A stretch of 64,000 nt of DNA from positions 35,417,554 to 35,481,553 of the forward strand of contig OX485803.1 in assembly GCA_950295325.1 (NCBI GenBank). The letters are read 5' to 3'. Both the position numbers and the translations under genes were made by a program. Shown piece after piece: positions 11,433 through 23,740 of the stretch. The notes beneath the pieces were generated by a model. It was not told the origin of the DNA, did not search any database, and worked only from the letters and a program-made list of their open reading frames with translations. Source of the DNA: Polytrichum commune (lineage: Eukaryota; Streptophyta; Polytrichopsida; Polytrichales; Polytrichaceae). The stretch's first letter is position 1. Each line of letters begins with the position of its first letter.

Positions 11433-12876
11433 GAAGGTAGGGGTCCTCATCATATGCAAGGTCGTCATACATGGGACCTATGAATTGGTTTAAGGAAGCT
11501 AGTGGTTTTGACTTTTACTATTCATCAAATTTTCAATTGAGGCTTAAAATATTTTAGTTTTCTTTATACCTATGTTTACCCTAAAGGCTAATATGAATAA
11601 CCACATATTATTTATGTTATATCAACCACATAGCCATGTGTATGCGCAATAGCTTAGCGTAGTGGTTGAAGCACCCTCTACCTTACCACATATTCCTGGA
11701 CCCTCCCAACTCCCAACTCCCAACTAATGTTGGATAATGTGATATGTGATATAAAGTTGTACACCCTAAACTTTGTAATGTCAACCCCCATAATGTCACA
11801 CACTCTCTAATATCCCAAAATTCTAGGGACAAATGTTTGTAGTTCAAATCTCACTCCTTATTGTCACATTTCTCTCCCTTATATCACGAAATTTGTCATT
11901 AATGCAAACCACCAAAGAAGTCAACCTGCACCCTCGCATTGCTCCATGTGGAGTGTCACCATCTTCTTCTTCTTTTGCCACTTGTTGAATGTTGGTGCAT
12001 CCTTCCGCCACATCGCCCAGGACGGCCAAGTGGAGTGGACCACACTAGCATAGGTGATGGGGAGGAATTCAAATTGTCCTCACACCTCCTTTATATTATT
12101 CCATAATGTCACAAGCTACACTAATCCTATAGTATCACGCATCCATGTTAACACTACAAAACTATGTAATAACATGTGCACTATAGTTACCACAAATGTG
12201 ATACTACGGAGTTTAGATTGTAATGCCTTCCTTTTGGAAGGTGGGCTCCACTAAAGACTAAGATCATCTTCAAGGATATTCGAGCGATCGGTGACCTAAC
12301 TTATAAAGTTAGGCGGTTTGAGAGTGAGCCGAAAGGAGGGAGACTTACTAAACTAACTTAAAGAGGGGGAAATACTACGGTATGGCAGACTTGTGGGAGT
12401 GTAAATTGTGATGACTTACATTTTGCTTTGTTATTTTTATAAAGGATCGTCCCAGATGAGGACAATGACATACTTCACACGTCAGGGACTCGCATAATAA
12501 AAACACTCGTACAAGCATGTCAAATTCAATACCCAAGCCCAAAATACATTTTATCTTCACTTGATGGACTTGGGATCGTGATTCATGATGTCCAAACAAC
12601 CGACCAGAACAAACACCTATCCTTGTGTCAAGCTTAACCGTAAATGCTACAAAATAACAACAATAATAATAATAATTTATGAAATAGATCATGTGCACCT
12701 ACTGTCCTGAGGGAAAGGCCACGTGGGCTCTGAGTGATTCCAGTGGCAATCATGAAACTAAGAAACAAGAAAAAACGCAAACAAGCAAGCACTAGCTAGG
12801 CCCTGCCACCCAACGAGTTAATTGATCATTGGTTATAGCTTATATATATATATATACTTGTAATGTATCGAGCATG
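11166..12876. other. Spacer with (TATC)n and (TA)n microsatellites
   Basis: No gene recognised. 11402-11432 is (ATCT)n; about 12839-12856 is (TA)n just left of the Harbinger MITE. 11645-11670 has an A-box-like TAGCGTAGTGG but no B box at the right spacing. Confidence 0.45.
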
Positions 12877-12879
12877 TAA

Positions 12880-13381
12880 GGGCCACTTCACACACGAGCC
12901 AAGAGCCGTGACCATGAAATTGTGGGAGCCCAAAAGAAAAGCGTCCAAAGGCCGTCCCAACACACCTCCAACATCAAGTAGTGTGGTCACGGACCCTCAA
13001 GTGTAGTGTGAAGTCATGTGTGGCCATGCCCTCAACCAAATGCTATTTCAATGCATTTCTATTCATGCGGGTCCTCAACCATGATAAAATAGAGTAATTC
13101 AATGGTTGTAAGCGGTCGGAGTGCCATGTTCTCCTAGTTTGGTGTTAAGCCTACCTTCAAGAGGTGGTTTTTTGAAAATAGTCCAAATGATCATGAACAC
13201 ATGATCCATTTGATGCCATGTAGGAATCCATGAAGACTCTACATCCGTCTTGCATTCACATACTCTGTTGGTCCCTCAAGCGTAGTGTGAAGCGAACTTG
13301 GACCAACTCCGCCTTTTCCACCGATGAGAGTGCTTGAAGTGTGATGGTCACGGGCTCTCAGTCTCGTGTGTGAAGTGGCCC
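12880..13381. mobile_element. PIF/Harbinger-type MITE, 502 bp, TSD TAA
   Basis: Both ends read inward GGGCCACTTCACACACGAG (19 bp identical), continuing imperfectly for about 38 bp to GTGACCAT. TAA flanks both sides (12877-12879, 13382-13384), the 3-bp target of PIF/Harbinger elements. An internal phrase CCCTCAAG-GTAGTGTGAAG occurs twice (about 12998 and 13274). It has no coding capacity and would depend on a transposase in trans. Confidence 0.8.
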
Positions 13382-13642
13382 TAAAACCTCAATTTATCTT
13401 CACATCTGCATTTCAATTTAGCAGGACATTTTGATTCATGCGATCTTACTAATTTACAATCTACATTTGTAGTCCACATAGCATGGATATTTGTAACTGA
13501 TGAATGATGTAATCATGGAGATTTAAAGAAAGAAAAAGAAAAAGAAAAACATCATTCATGGACAACCTATGGCTGAAAAAGTGACAATAAAAAAAGATTT
13601 TTGCTCCTAGACATAGCTGGGGAAAATTTAAGATTAATTTCT

Positions 13643-13803
13643 CATCATACCATTATTCAAATCCATAACAATGTTTTGTGGGACTGACAGTAATCCAAGG
13701 AATATTCTTGATATTTTTCACATTCGGTCTAAATGTGGGGAATATTTCCTATAATATTGTCAGTCCCACGAAACATTAGTATGGATATGAATAATGTTAT
13801 GAT
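13643..13803. repeat. Long imperfect hairpin (~65-nt arms)
   Basis: 13651-13710 pairs with 13738-13796. The best stretch is GTGGGACTGACA against TGTCAGTCCCAC, and the outer arms CATTATTCA-ATCCATA also pair. The loop is about 25 nt. It could be a small MITE or a miRNA-like precursor. No target duplication was identified. Confidence 0.55.
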
Positions 13804-14095
13804 TCAATCACTCATTATGATAATGCTTGTTTTTGCTAGATTCCCTCCCTCCCTCCCTCCCTCCCTTCTTATCTATATCTATATTTTACCGCCTCCTAGA
13901 ACCCACCATTTGAATGAAAGACATGGCCCGCGTCCCATCCTGCAAGGGAACTCTTGAACATGAAAGGACTACCATGCTCGTATTCATGTCGGCAAACCAC
14001 CAATGATCATAATTCTTTTCTTTCCTTTGCATAAAAGCAAATGTGATGTGAATCGAACTTATAGTAAGTTTGAACATTACTGCATGCGGGTGTTA
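13804..14095. other. Spacer with (CCCT)n microsatellite
   Basis: 13842-13866 is (CCCT)n. No gene seen. Confidence 0.5.
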
Positions 14096-14099
14096 TTTG

Positions 14100-14275
14100 G
14101 TTACCTTCCCTTAATTGGACACCTATATTTGATTGGTGTGTATTTAGGTGAGGATCAAAGGACAAACACCATAAAAGACACTTGTGTTGAGAAAGACTGG
14201 ACCACGTCTTCAAATTTCATACAATACTACTCTACACTCAAATAATGAACATAATTGAGAGGACTTGTATATACG
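14100..14275 (+). repeat. Dispersed family R2, copy 1
   Basis: Carries the family signature: 'ggacacctatatttgattgg', then GTGT-TTAGGTG, then GACACTTGTGTT and GACTGGACCACGTCTTCAAA. Similar copies lie at 24.5, 26.4, 28.3, 28.7, 37.7, 40.2 and 57.7 kb. Confidence 0.5.
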
Positions 14276-14279
14276 GTTA

Positions 14280-15230
14280 CGGGATCAACAAACATACATT
14301 TCCAATTGTCATAACTATATCAAGAAAAGTTAGCTTTTCAATACAATTATTTGTGTTGATGCTTTCTCATAGATTTGCTAGTGCAATACAAGTTCCGTTG
14401 TGTCAAGCGTAATCAGTAGAAGTCGGAGGACATGAGAAACCGAACCGAGTGACACCCATATACTCTAGTGTGGTTAGTGTTATCGTACTTCACATTCTTA
14501 ATAAGTTGAACATGCATTCAATCAAGGGAACAACAAACATGCACTTCCGATCACCATAACTAAATCAAGAAAAATCCAAATTTCAATCCGGTTTTTTTTG
14601 TGTTGATGTTCATCGTAGATTTGCTAGTGCAACACAAGTCCGTTGTGTCAAGCATAATCAATAGAAGTTGGAGGACATGAGAAACCGAACTGAGTGACAC
14701 CCATATACTCTAGTTTGGTTAGTGTTATCGTACTTCACATTCTTAATAAGTTGAACATGCATTCAATCAAGGGAACAACAAACATGCACTTCCGATCACC
14801 ATAACTAAATCAAGAAAAGTCCAATTTTCAATCTGGTTTTTTTGGTGTGTTGATGTTCATCGTAGATTTGCTAGTGCAACACGAGTTCGTTGTGTCAAGC
14901 GTAATCAGTAGAAGTCGGAGGAAATGAGAAACCGAACCAAGTGACACCCGTATACTCTAGTGTGGTTAGTGTTATCGTACTTCACATTCTTAATAAGTTG
15001 AACATGCATTCAATCAAGGGAACAACAAACATGCACTTCCGATCACCATAACTAAATCAAGAAAAGTCCAATTTTCTAATCTGGTTTTTTTGGTGTGTTG
15101 ATGTTCATCGTAGATTTGCTAGTACAACATGAGTTCCGCTGTGTCAAGAGTAATCAGTGGAAGACGTCGGAGGACATGAATAAACACCCACATGCTTTTT
15201 AGCTTGGTTAAGTTAAGTGTTATCGTACTC
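14280..15230. repeat. Four tandem copies of a ~245-bp unit
   Basis: The phrase CAACAAACATGCACTTCCGA begins at 14531, 14776 and 15023 (steps 245 and 247), with a more diverged first unit near 14286. Each unit also has GATTTGCTAGTGCAACAC, a GTAATCAGTAGAAG-like stretch and GTTAGTGTTATCGTACTTCA. No long frame is conserved. A single diverged copy at 28.38-28.60 kb shows that the unit derives from the R2 dispersed family. Confidence 0.85.
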
Positions 15231-15234
15231 CATG

Positions 15235-17435
15235 TTCTTTTTAAAAGTTGCATCACACATGCTGCATTTAAAAAAGGACATGATCACCGCATCTGAATGA
15301 TCACCTGCGTGACTTAACTTATAGCTACATCCATAGAGTAGATCTGCAGCCAAAACTTTTTGAGAAAGCCATGCAACTTTACTTTACTGACAACACATAA
15401 TTTTTGGCTCTGCTTGCCTCGCCCTCTACTCTAGATCTTATAGGAGCCGCCAACACTGTCACCACGAACCACCTGATACGGAGCCGAGACCTTTTGCTAA
15501 ATTAAGCATCAATATGCTGGTTGTTTATCTGGTCTAAATATAAGCCATGTTGAAGATCGAAGTCTTCAATGCCCTTCAAACGCGATTTGGCCCTTCAAAA
15601 TATGCCTCTCTCAAAACAATCCTTCAAAACGCACAACCTCAAATTGAAAATGAAGACGTCACTTGAAGTCTTCAATATAATCTGCCCACCACAAGAACCA
15701 ACGAGCATAGGGCATTGTCACGACAAGAAGTGGATTCTTAGTTCTTCACATTGTACTAGAAACATGTATCGTATAATTCATGCACAAGTTTAATATGAGT
15801 TTTGTATCTCATTTCTATGTTCTTGGATTGATGTCTTGAATTTGAACTAGCTCTTCAACTGAAGGGCTGAAATTTGAGAGCCCTTCAAAATGAAACTCAT
15901 ATGAGGGCTTCAATCTTGAACATTGATTGTAAGGTACGTATATATGCACACCATTTATGGTATTTGCACTATATACACACTATTTGTAAAGGCCCTAAAC
16001 TAGATGCCTAGAGGTCTCAAAGTGCCACATGCGTTGATTGCCAACATAATATGATACTATTTGTCAACATAAGTAGCTTTTCAAACAAAAGAATGTTTAG
16101 TTTATGACAAATAGCATAAAACATTGGGGTACTTGACATGATTGTTTTGCGTTTTAGTATGTAAAGGGAAGATATCATTGAGCTTACTAATGACAAGTGT
16201 CATTTGTTTACATTTTAGTATGCAAGAGGAAGATGCACATGAGCATACTAATGCCAAGTGTCATTTGTGTGCACTTTAGTCAACTTGTAGGCCATTGCGG
16301 AACATAGATATGCACATCTTAACATCTTTGAACATACTCATGCCAAGATATTAGTAAGTGCACTTGAACGCCAAGTGTCATTATGTGACACTAATGATGA
16401 AGTTGTTGATCATTAGTGTAACCTAACATATTCCAAGTGGAGCAGGGGGGGGATAACATATAAACAAGTAGATTCGGCTTGTTATCAAACAAGCAAGTTG
16501 GAATGTGGCCATCATTTGCGTTTACAAACTTCAAAAGTTGCACATTGAGTGTATTTATTGAGCTTTCTATCTCGAGAGTCTCTAATACGAAAATAAATCC
16601 AAATACATGAAAAGTTGAGGCAAGGCTTGAATAATAAGAATATGTTATCATGAAGATATGACAATCTCAAGTGAGGACCATGTTTTCACATATCAAATTT
16701 TTGCTCCAACGAAAGTCAATTATTGGTTTCATATAAGTAGGTGGCAACTCCTCCGGAAATTGCAACTCCCCCTTACAGTTGTGTTGGCCACCGATTTCCA
16801 TTCTCTAGACAAAAATATATATGCACACATCCATCTAGAAGGGGGCCTTAACATTTAGTGGTTTTCACTAACTTGGCTAGCACATGGAAGGAAGCCTTGA
16901 GACATGAAGCTCTTGCAACTAGCCATCCATGTTGGTTTCAATCAACAAACTTGAAGAGACCATATGTTTAGTTGTTCTTTAAAGCTACGTCATGCATATA
17001 ACTACATGTTTTTCGTTGAAGCTCAAAACCTAAATGTTTTTCAAGCTTTTCGAGCACATGGAACATAATGGTATACAGATTGTGAAGCCACCTCATAGTT
17101 GGGTTCGCAAATAACATGTGAACCCGCCATTATAGAACACTTAAAATCACTACAATGATTATCCCAATTACTGAGTGTTACTATTTTAAGGTTCAAAGTG
17201 CAATACTGTCTTACTCAAAAGTCCAATTTTTACTAACATAAGCTCACCAGGTTGTTCGAACATAAATGACTTTGCTTGGTAAAATATTACATTTTCAATA
17301 AATACTTATAGAGCCGCGTAACTCCAAATAGTAACACGCACTAATTGGGGTAATCAATGTAGGTTCAGTTTCAAGACAAGCTCGAGTTCCACATTAATGG
17401 ATTATGACCACATGCCACCACACATGTATACATTG
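15235..17435. other. Spacer, no gene recognised
   Basis: AT-rich. 16140-16390 contains a loose repeat of 'gccaagtgtcatttgtktrca' and 'catactaatgccaagt'. Open frames in both strands lack family features. Confidence 0.4.
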
Positions 17436-17439
17436 ATTG

Positions 17440-17720
17440 GGGCAAACCGACCCATACACTGGTTCCTTGGAGGCAAGGGTTTAGGCATCCACCAAGGAAC
17501 GAGAACAGTGTCTCGGGATGTTTATGGACATAGTCGATTGAGATCCTAGTGTTTCCAAGTCCAACGAGTTACATGTTGACATCTTTCGGTTTCTCTTTGT
17601 TAAATGGGGCATATCTTATAAATTCCTCTAAAATGATCAGTAATTTTCCTGAAGTCTTGACCTTCAACTGGCTCTCCCCATTCATTGGACCGGACTACGT
17701 CGCAGCAGGTAATTAGTACT
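17440..17720 (+). repeat. AACCGGTT-family dispersed repeat copy
   Basis: Shares CACTGGTTCCTTGG-GGCAAGG-TTTAGGCATCCA with 6.5 kb. It also shares TTCCTCTAAAATGAT and GTAATTTTCCTGAAG with the 87-bp repeats at 51.3-51.7 kb. Confidence 0.5.
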
Positions 17721-18729
17721 GTGTGAGGATGACCAAAGTGAAGACATTAATGACACACATACAAGCCATGAGCAATAGGCCTGTAGCCTTTTATAATTAA
17801 AGTAGCTATCATAGGGAGCAGGTGACTATCCGTCTCCTGGTCCCGCCCTCCATCACATTGCTTTTGGAACATCCGACTCGTCAATTAATGCATCCAATTA
17901 GGCTCATGACAAATTACTCAACATTGGGTCAAATTGCAATTCAAACCAACTCTCACAATGTTATTCAGTATATAATGCACCATTTCCATAACAGTGATGG
18001 GAGTAAGGTGTGTGGGTGTTATTTGGTTACTTTGTAATGCTATACAATGTTTGTTGTATAAAATGCGGAAAACAAATCAAATAATACCCACATACCTTAG
18101 GCGAATCTACATTGGGTTGGTTGATAGCAAGAATTCCGGCACCAGGTTACATGGGTCAATGATGGGCCAATCCAATCGCACTTCAATAATGAAGGACATA
18201 AAATCATTGACTAGCTCAAACCGAATCATTCCCTTGGATGTTATGGTAGCTTGGATTTTACAATAACATCCTTCACATCCCATACTTTCAAAATTCGCAT
18301 CAAACTGAATTGCTTCCCCCATCCAAAGCCAATAATGGCTCTTCATCAGTGATTGTTACATCTCACTCATTCAGCATGGCAATTGTTTGGAGACAATGCA
18401 AACACTGGGAGTTCATCATGTATGCAGTTGGTAAGTTTATTAGTTGCGACGCATAGTTGGAACAGACAAATCTCTAGCAACAATCGCTAAGAAACAAAAG
18501 TAAACATCCAATGTCAATAAAGCCTGGTTGGTCTTGCTTTTTACTATCCTTTTCAGCATCCTGAAATGCCCATGTGGACCATCTTGGACCTATTCATGTG
18601 CAGATTTCAATCCCAGGATAATTTATTTATGAATGTTCAAACAAAAGGGCCAGTTGAGGAACTTAGCCTACAGAAGCCACTAAATTCGTAGGCATGTAAG
18701 ACGATAACTAACTTAGGCTGCCAAAGTGA
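17721..18729. other. Transition to gene island; hairpin at 18007-18096
   Basis: 18007-18028 pairs with 18075-18096 (22-bp arms, about 3 mismatches, loop about 46 nt). The arm phrase GGGTGTTATTTGGTTAC also occurs at about 14087, so it is repeat-derived. A minus-strand open frame at 18346-18107 has no recognisable domain. Confidence 0.35.
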
Positions 18730-19330
18730 CCATCTCTGCTATACTGCTCTGGATTTTCATCACTGCCGTACACCAGTCACCTAATGTGCAGTAAAGAACT
18801 CTCAGAACCAGTAATTGAGTGCATCACAATCAAGAAGAACTCACTGCAAGAGCTGACAAGAACCGAAAACAGAGTCAGAAGTTTCAGAGGCAAAGTATTT
18901 CACTCAGGTGTGCAGCAGGAATGTTGTTCAAATTTGTTTTTGAGAGAGAACAAACAAGTTTGCCTGTACACCTGTACACCAAAAGTCCTTAACATGGTTG
19001 CTAATCCCTTGAAAATTTCGGTCAAAGGATGGAACCCTAGCTGCTAGACTACAAAAACAGCAACAGCCTGCCAGAGGACTGCTCTGGACTGCCATCATCA
19101 TCACCATGCATCAGTCATGTGCGGTGAGGAAACACTTGTTAAACAATTTGTAAGTACTCAACTTCATCAAGAGTGTAGAAACTGCAAGAAGTGACAGTAA
19201 GAAGGAACATTTGAAGAACAAAGGATGGCAAAGTTTCTCGAACTTATGTTTAGATTACATATTCAGAGAGAACAAACACGTGTACCTATACACCCAACAT
19301 GGGAAGTCCCTCGAAGAAGATTGCTACACA
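18730..19330. repeat. Old ~340-bp-offset duplication downstream of LBD
   Basis: About 18738-19010 and 19075-19310 share CTGCTCTGGA, CATCAAGA-like stretches and AGAGAACAAACA-GT-T-CCT-TACACC in the same order. The sequence is GC-balanced and lies 3' of LBD, so it may be part of its 3' flank. Confidence 0.4.
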
Positions 19331-19889
19331 TGCTTCACGCAGCTTGCGCTTCCCAGCAGCATTGAACGGAGCCATGGCTGCAATAGCTTTCTTTAAGGGC
19401 AACTTACTTGAAAATGGATTCCAACAGGTAGTATAATGGCTAGCCATTGCAACGAAAAACAACAACGGATCGAAACCTAAAAGAACACGTATCTAGAAGC
19501 TAGGAGCTTTTTGCCCCAGGCAGAAAACCACAATGGCCTCCTACACTGGTAACTTGTTCATAAGCAATTCCAGCATTTACATAAGGATGGGGTTGGTGCA
19601 GTGTGTTCAAGAAAGACAGATCGTGTCTTCATTGCGACCGCCACTGGTCTGCAGGGTGTAGTATCTCTACAACAGTCCGGGCGAGGTATACAAAAAGTGG
19701 AGGAAAGGAACTGGCCATTTGGTTTGTGACCATGTAGGCTTTCGCACACTCGTTTCAAATCGCGTCACAATTTCTACATTTCTAGGCCTTTCAGAAGAAT
19801 AAAATTACAGAAGCAAGAAGAGAGAGAGAGCCCTAAATTAGCGAGGTGGTGATGGGTGGTTGCTGGATAGAGTTTGAGAAGCCTCATTA
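19331..19889 (-). other. Probable 3' UTR/downstream flank of LBD
   Basis: No ORF of note. A short (AG)n lies at 19819-19830. It sits directly after the LBD stop codon. No clear poly(A) signal could be fixed. Confidence 0.35.
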
Positions 19890-20872
19890 TTATGTCCAAA
19901 GAGGCTCTCCCAGCTCCAAATTTTCCATACGATGGTAGCCACCAGGCTTGTAGTGATGCTGAAGCTCAGGTGATGTTGGCTGCACGGGAGGAGACATCCG
20001 ATGGTGCTGCTGCTGATGCTGCATCCCTTGCAACATGTCCTTTGAACTTCCACCATCAGATGTTGCATTTGTGTGATTCATCCGCATACAAACAATCTCG
20101 GCGTTAGCGACAGCCAGTTGAGTCTGCAAGTGAGCCACTTGATGCTGAAGAGAAGAAATAGCACCCACACAGCCATAAACAGGGTCTCGTACTCGTGCAT
20201 CAGCTTCGTAGACCATGGAGCTCACTGCATCACCCCGCTGCTGGACGGGAAGATCCTGCTTACGAAACGATCCAAAGTCTTGTGAGCTCTACATCTTGGA
20301 GAAGATCAATGGTTGGAGCTACAAGCTTAGATCGAGTTTCTAGACCTGCTTTCATGGGTGTCATGTCGTCAAGAAGAGACTCCGTCTTCCCGTCTTTACA
20401 AAGCTAACCCAGATATGATAAAAACCCCTTTACATGTCTGGGTAGGCTTTGTAAAGACCAGTAGACGGCGCTTCGCCAATACAGATCCCAAAGTCAAACT
20501 TCTGAGAGGACAACTTTCTAAGAAGCTGGCAAACTTTCACGAGCGAGGAGGCACATTGCAAGAATAATCTATGATTTCATCCTTGTGATGATCCGCTACC
20601 TCATGAAAATGAGACTTAGATTGTGGGTGAGAGTTATCGTCGAAGATTTTCCAGAGCTTGATGTTTGCAGAGTTGCAGTTTGGAGAAAGGTTAACCAGAT
20701 GAGACAATACCTGAAGCATTTTGTTCACATTGGCGGCTCCAAAAACCTTGTGGACATTGGCAAATTTTTGGGGTTCATCTGGGGGGAAGTGCGGGGCAAA
20801 AACGCAATCTCGAGCACATCTCCGTCGGAGCAACTTGCAGGCCGCGCACGGAGACATTCCGGACCCAGGCAT
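19890..20872 (-). CDS. LBD: LOB-domain (LBD) transcription factor, class I, two exons
   Basis: Plant-specific DNA-binding regulator, nuclear by family. Exon 1 is 20872-20711 (54 codons) and exon 2 is 20255-19890. The intron 20710-20256 (455 bp) is GT...AG and phase 0, at the usual LBD position just after the GAS block. The joined protein has 175 residues, normal for small class I members. It starts MPGSGMSPCAACKLLRRRC. The C-x2-C-x6-C-x3-C zinc-finger-like block is complete (CAACKLLRRRCARDC), followed by VFAPHFPPDEPQKFANVHKV, the GAS block FGAANVNKML, and in exon 2 DPVYGCVGAISSLQ. A leucine-zipper-like L-x6-L-x3-L-x6-I follows (LQHQVAHLQTQLAVANAEI). The tail is H/Q/M/P-rich and less conserved. 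It resembles the LOB/LBD3/LBD4 group, roles in organ boundaries or vascular tissue, but orthology cannot be set here. It looks intact and is the one convincing host gene. Confidence 0.95.
20382..20468. ncRNA. Candidate intronic hairpin in LBD intron
   Basis: 20382-20417 pairs with 20433-20468: 36-nt arms with about 30 matched positions and a 15-nt loop. The best core is TCTTTACAAAGC against its complement. It lies wholly inside the LBD intron and could be a miRNA-like precursor or a MITE remnant. Function is unproven. Confidence 0.35.
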
Positions 20873-23740
20873 CCTGCTCTTCTCTCCCGCCAGATTGACC
20901 CTATTTTCTGCACTTCCGTTTAGAACTCTCTAAATTATCGATAGCTTTCAAAGACAATTAGACTGGCGTTTGGATATAGCCACTGCTACAACACATCTAG
21001 ACAGATACCAACTCAACCACCAAATCTCATTTCCTCTAAATCACCAACTCTGAAAATCACCTTTAGAGATGCACACAAATTTGAAAGCCTTTAAATTGCT
21101 CGGCAACAGCCTTCCATCAACAACTTTAAAAGAACCGGAAGCTAATCAATCAGCTCTCCGAAACATCACTCATGCGAAACGTCTTGCTTGCGCTCGCTAG
21201 CAGCACCGACCTTTTAACAGATCCTGTATGCGAAAGAATTTTCCCACGTGTTAATGAAAACAAACAAAGAAGGAAACTCTCTCTTAACAAACAAAAAAAA
21301 CTGAACGGAGTGGCTGTCCACAGAGACTGGCTGTGGGTTTGTAAGGGTCGATAAGAAGAGTAGTGAGCGGCTCGGCTTCCAAGGAGCTCCGATAGTCGAA
21401 TGAAATTTTTTTTAAAAGAATGCCCACTTTGGCAAATCAGGGAAAGGACGAAGGGAAGAGAAGAAATGTCCACGCATCGGGAAAAAGGAGATGGAGAGTG
21501 CTTTTGCAAAGACAGACTAACTTATATGGCTGTAAGTAAGGTGACAAATGCCTATTGTACCTGCTGGTTGATCTCAATGCTTAGAGCCTTCCGAAGATGT
21601 AAGGAAGGCGAACAGTTACATAGTAGTTATAAACTAATTAAGACGGAGGTTGAAGCTTGGAGAGGGGAAATTCAAAATTTCCTCGTGTCTCTCGCCGGTT
21701 TTATCGCTTTGTCACATGCAAAACTTTCAACAAGAAAAACTCGTCCGACACTTGCTAAACCGAGAACTCGACAATATAAGAATGAGAATAAGGAGCCTCT
21801 GACACAGATCTTAGGCCATTTCCTAAACTTAGTTCGTCAAGGAACGGAATCGTACTGCTCGCATGTGAGGGTATACGACACTTGGCTCTCATATATACAA
21901 ACAGTTCGTAAAAGGGTGACCAGATCCACCAGAGAATATGTGGAATCCTGCAATGTCCCGTAATAACAAGTAATATTCCACGTGCGAGGCCCACAGAAAC
22001 TGAAGACTGCAAACTTGAAAGGTTGAACATGAACTATAGTCTATAAAGGATGATTCAATGAATTAGTTATGATCTTCTGGTCACCAAAGCGGGAGGAAGA
22101 GTGGATACTCCGATAAAGCAGCCTGCCATTAGCATGTGAGGAGGCTTCCCGATTCTTCAACATTGCACCGGGACACGATTCCTAGATACATTTCACATCT
22201 TAATGTAAAGAAATGGAGAGGAGCGATTTATAAAGAAGAGATGGCTGTATGCAGGCATACCGCAAATTATTTGTGAGTTTCTCCTCACGTTCTCCAAGAG
22301 GTTCGAATACTCCTCAGCCCTGAAGACACAGTACACAACAGGGTTAGGCGTACGTACGTCGGCAAAGTTCAGATTATGAGGCGATTTCATGTGCTACCTG
22401 CGTACATTTAGCTTCTCCAACGAACAAGAGGGTTAAGGTACCAGAATTCCGTGATTCTGAAGCCCAGACGGTCGATTATTACAGCACAAAACGACACTCT
22501 GCTTGCTCTTTAAGCGAGAAGCAGAAGAAAAGTTTTCAAAAACCTTAAAAGTTGGACGACCGTGTGCGTAAGGGTACAAGAGAGATTTGTGGGCTTCTAG
22601 AGAAAAAGCTTCGACAGTGATCACCTACCACCTTGAAGCTGCAAAACAACCGCAACACAATCGAGCTTCCTTCAATTGACTTTAGAGCGCAAAGATGCAT
22701 CACTAGCTCTTGGTGCATCTATCGGGGCGGACAGAGAGCAGAAATTGACGGGAAAAAAAAGGAAAAAAAAAAAGTGGAAAAAAGGAAGAAGGCAAAGGAC
22801 ACCGGACTCACTCACTCTCTCACTACTGAGTATTTTTTCCAGCGCATCATAAATGCATCAACAACTTGTACGTGGCCTTCAAATGTGCAGCAGTCTCATG
22901 GCGACCACCTCCGCAGCACGTTGTTGTCGTAAGAAGGCCCCACACACGCACATACATACATACAAATACATACATACATATTAACGAACTAGAGTATATA
23001 TGCGTAAGTAACTCTGTCAAGAGTTGGTCATGTGCATGAACTTATAAGCTCGGAGACACTACACGCAGTTAAGAGACCAATGCCAATTGCAGACAGACAC
23101 AAACTGCACACGACAGGCGAACGAACGAAGATGAACCTATATTACCTCCTGCTCCTCTCAGCTCTCAGCTCTCAGCTCTGTACCGGCCACCTTCCACCTG
23201 CGGCTCTTGTCAATTGTAATTATGACAACGCACTTCAACTGTTTCTGACCTGCTCCCCCTCGACTTTCATCTGAAGTATGTCTCACTCCTAAGGAACACC
23301 TTCTACTTGTCAATTCAGAGCTTTCACGAGAAACTGACAGAAATTCCAAGCTGCACTGCTGATGAATGCTGCAGCCAGCAGACCAGAGTCCAGACCACCC
23401 TCCCTCCCTACTCCGAGACTTTATTGCTCTCTGACGCTTGCTCAGAATCAATCGCAACTGCCTGCTACCCGACTTGTCAGGTGATCTCAGACTCGCACTC
23501 ACCTCCAACAATTTTTCCCGACAAATTTTCACGCTCTTCCCTGCTCATCCCATTCCACCAATTCCCTGCCTCCCCTTTGCTTCCTTCCTTTCTCAATTCC
23601 TTCACGAATCACGATGCTCTCTTCGCTCCCTGCCGCGGTCGGTGAGACATCGATGCCCTTCCTCGAAGCTGACTCACCGAAATCGCCTCTCTCCCTCTCT
23701 CTTCTCTCGGGGTTTCTTCCCTCAAAACCCTATGCACTAG
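20873..23740 (-). promoter_or_regulatory. LBD upstream region, possible 5' leader
   Basis: About 2.9 kb with few repeats and higher GC than the surroundings. A donor-like TTTCG|GTGAGT on the minus strand at 23678 follows a purine-rich leader-like GAGAGAAGAGAGAGGGAG (about 23695-23712), so an untranslated first exon is possible. There is no direct proof, and no TATA box was assigned. A 187-codon plus-strand frame (21400-21963) here shows no domain. Confidence 0.3.
22950..22981. repeat. (CATA)n microsatellite
   Basis: Run of ACATACATACA broken once by AAATA. Confidence 0.8.

Noticed and set aside
11641-11700. A-box-like TAGCGTAGTGG as a tRNA or SINE
   Set aside because: No B box at suitable distance; the nearest GTTCAAATC is about 190 bp away.
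18007-18096. 22-bp-arm hairpin as a miRNA
   Set aside because: The arm sequence recurs in dispersed repeats (about 14087), so repeat origin is more likely.
18107-18346. Minus-strand 79-codon frame (MKSHYWLWMGEAIQ...)
   Set aside because: Reads plausibly but no family recognised, no splice context, and it lies beside a repeat-derived hairpin.
19838-20107. Frames overlapping LBD exon 2
   Set aside because: Shadows of the LBD coding frame.
21400-21963. 187-codon plus-strand frame opposite the LBD upstream region
   Set aside because: Mixed composition, no domain, no signal or repeat of known type. Most likely chance in GC-balanced DNA.
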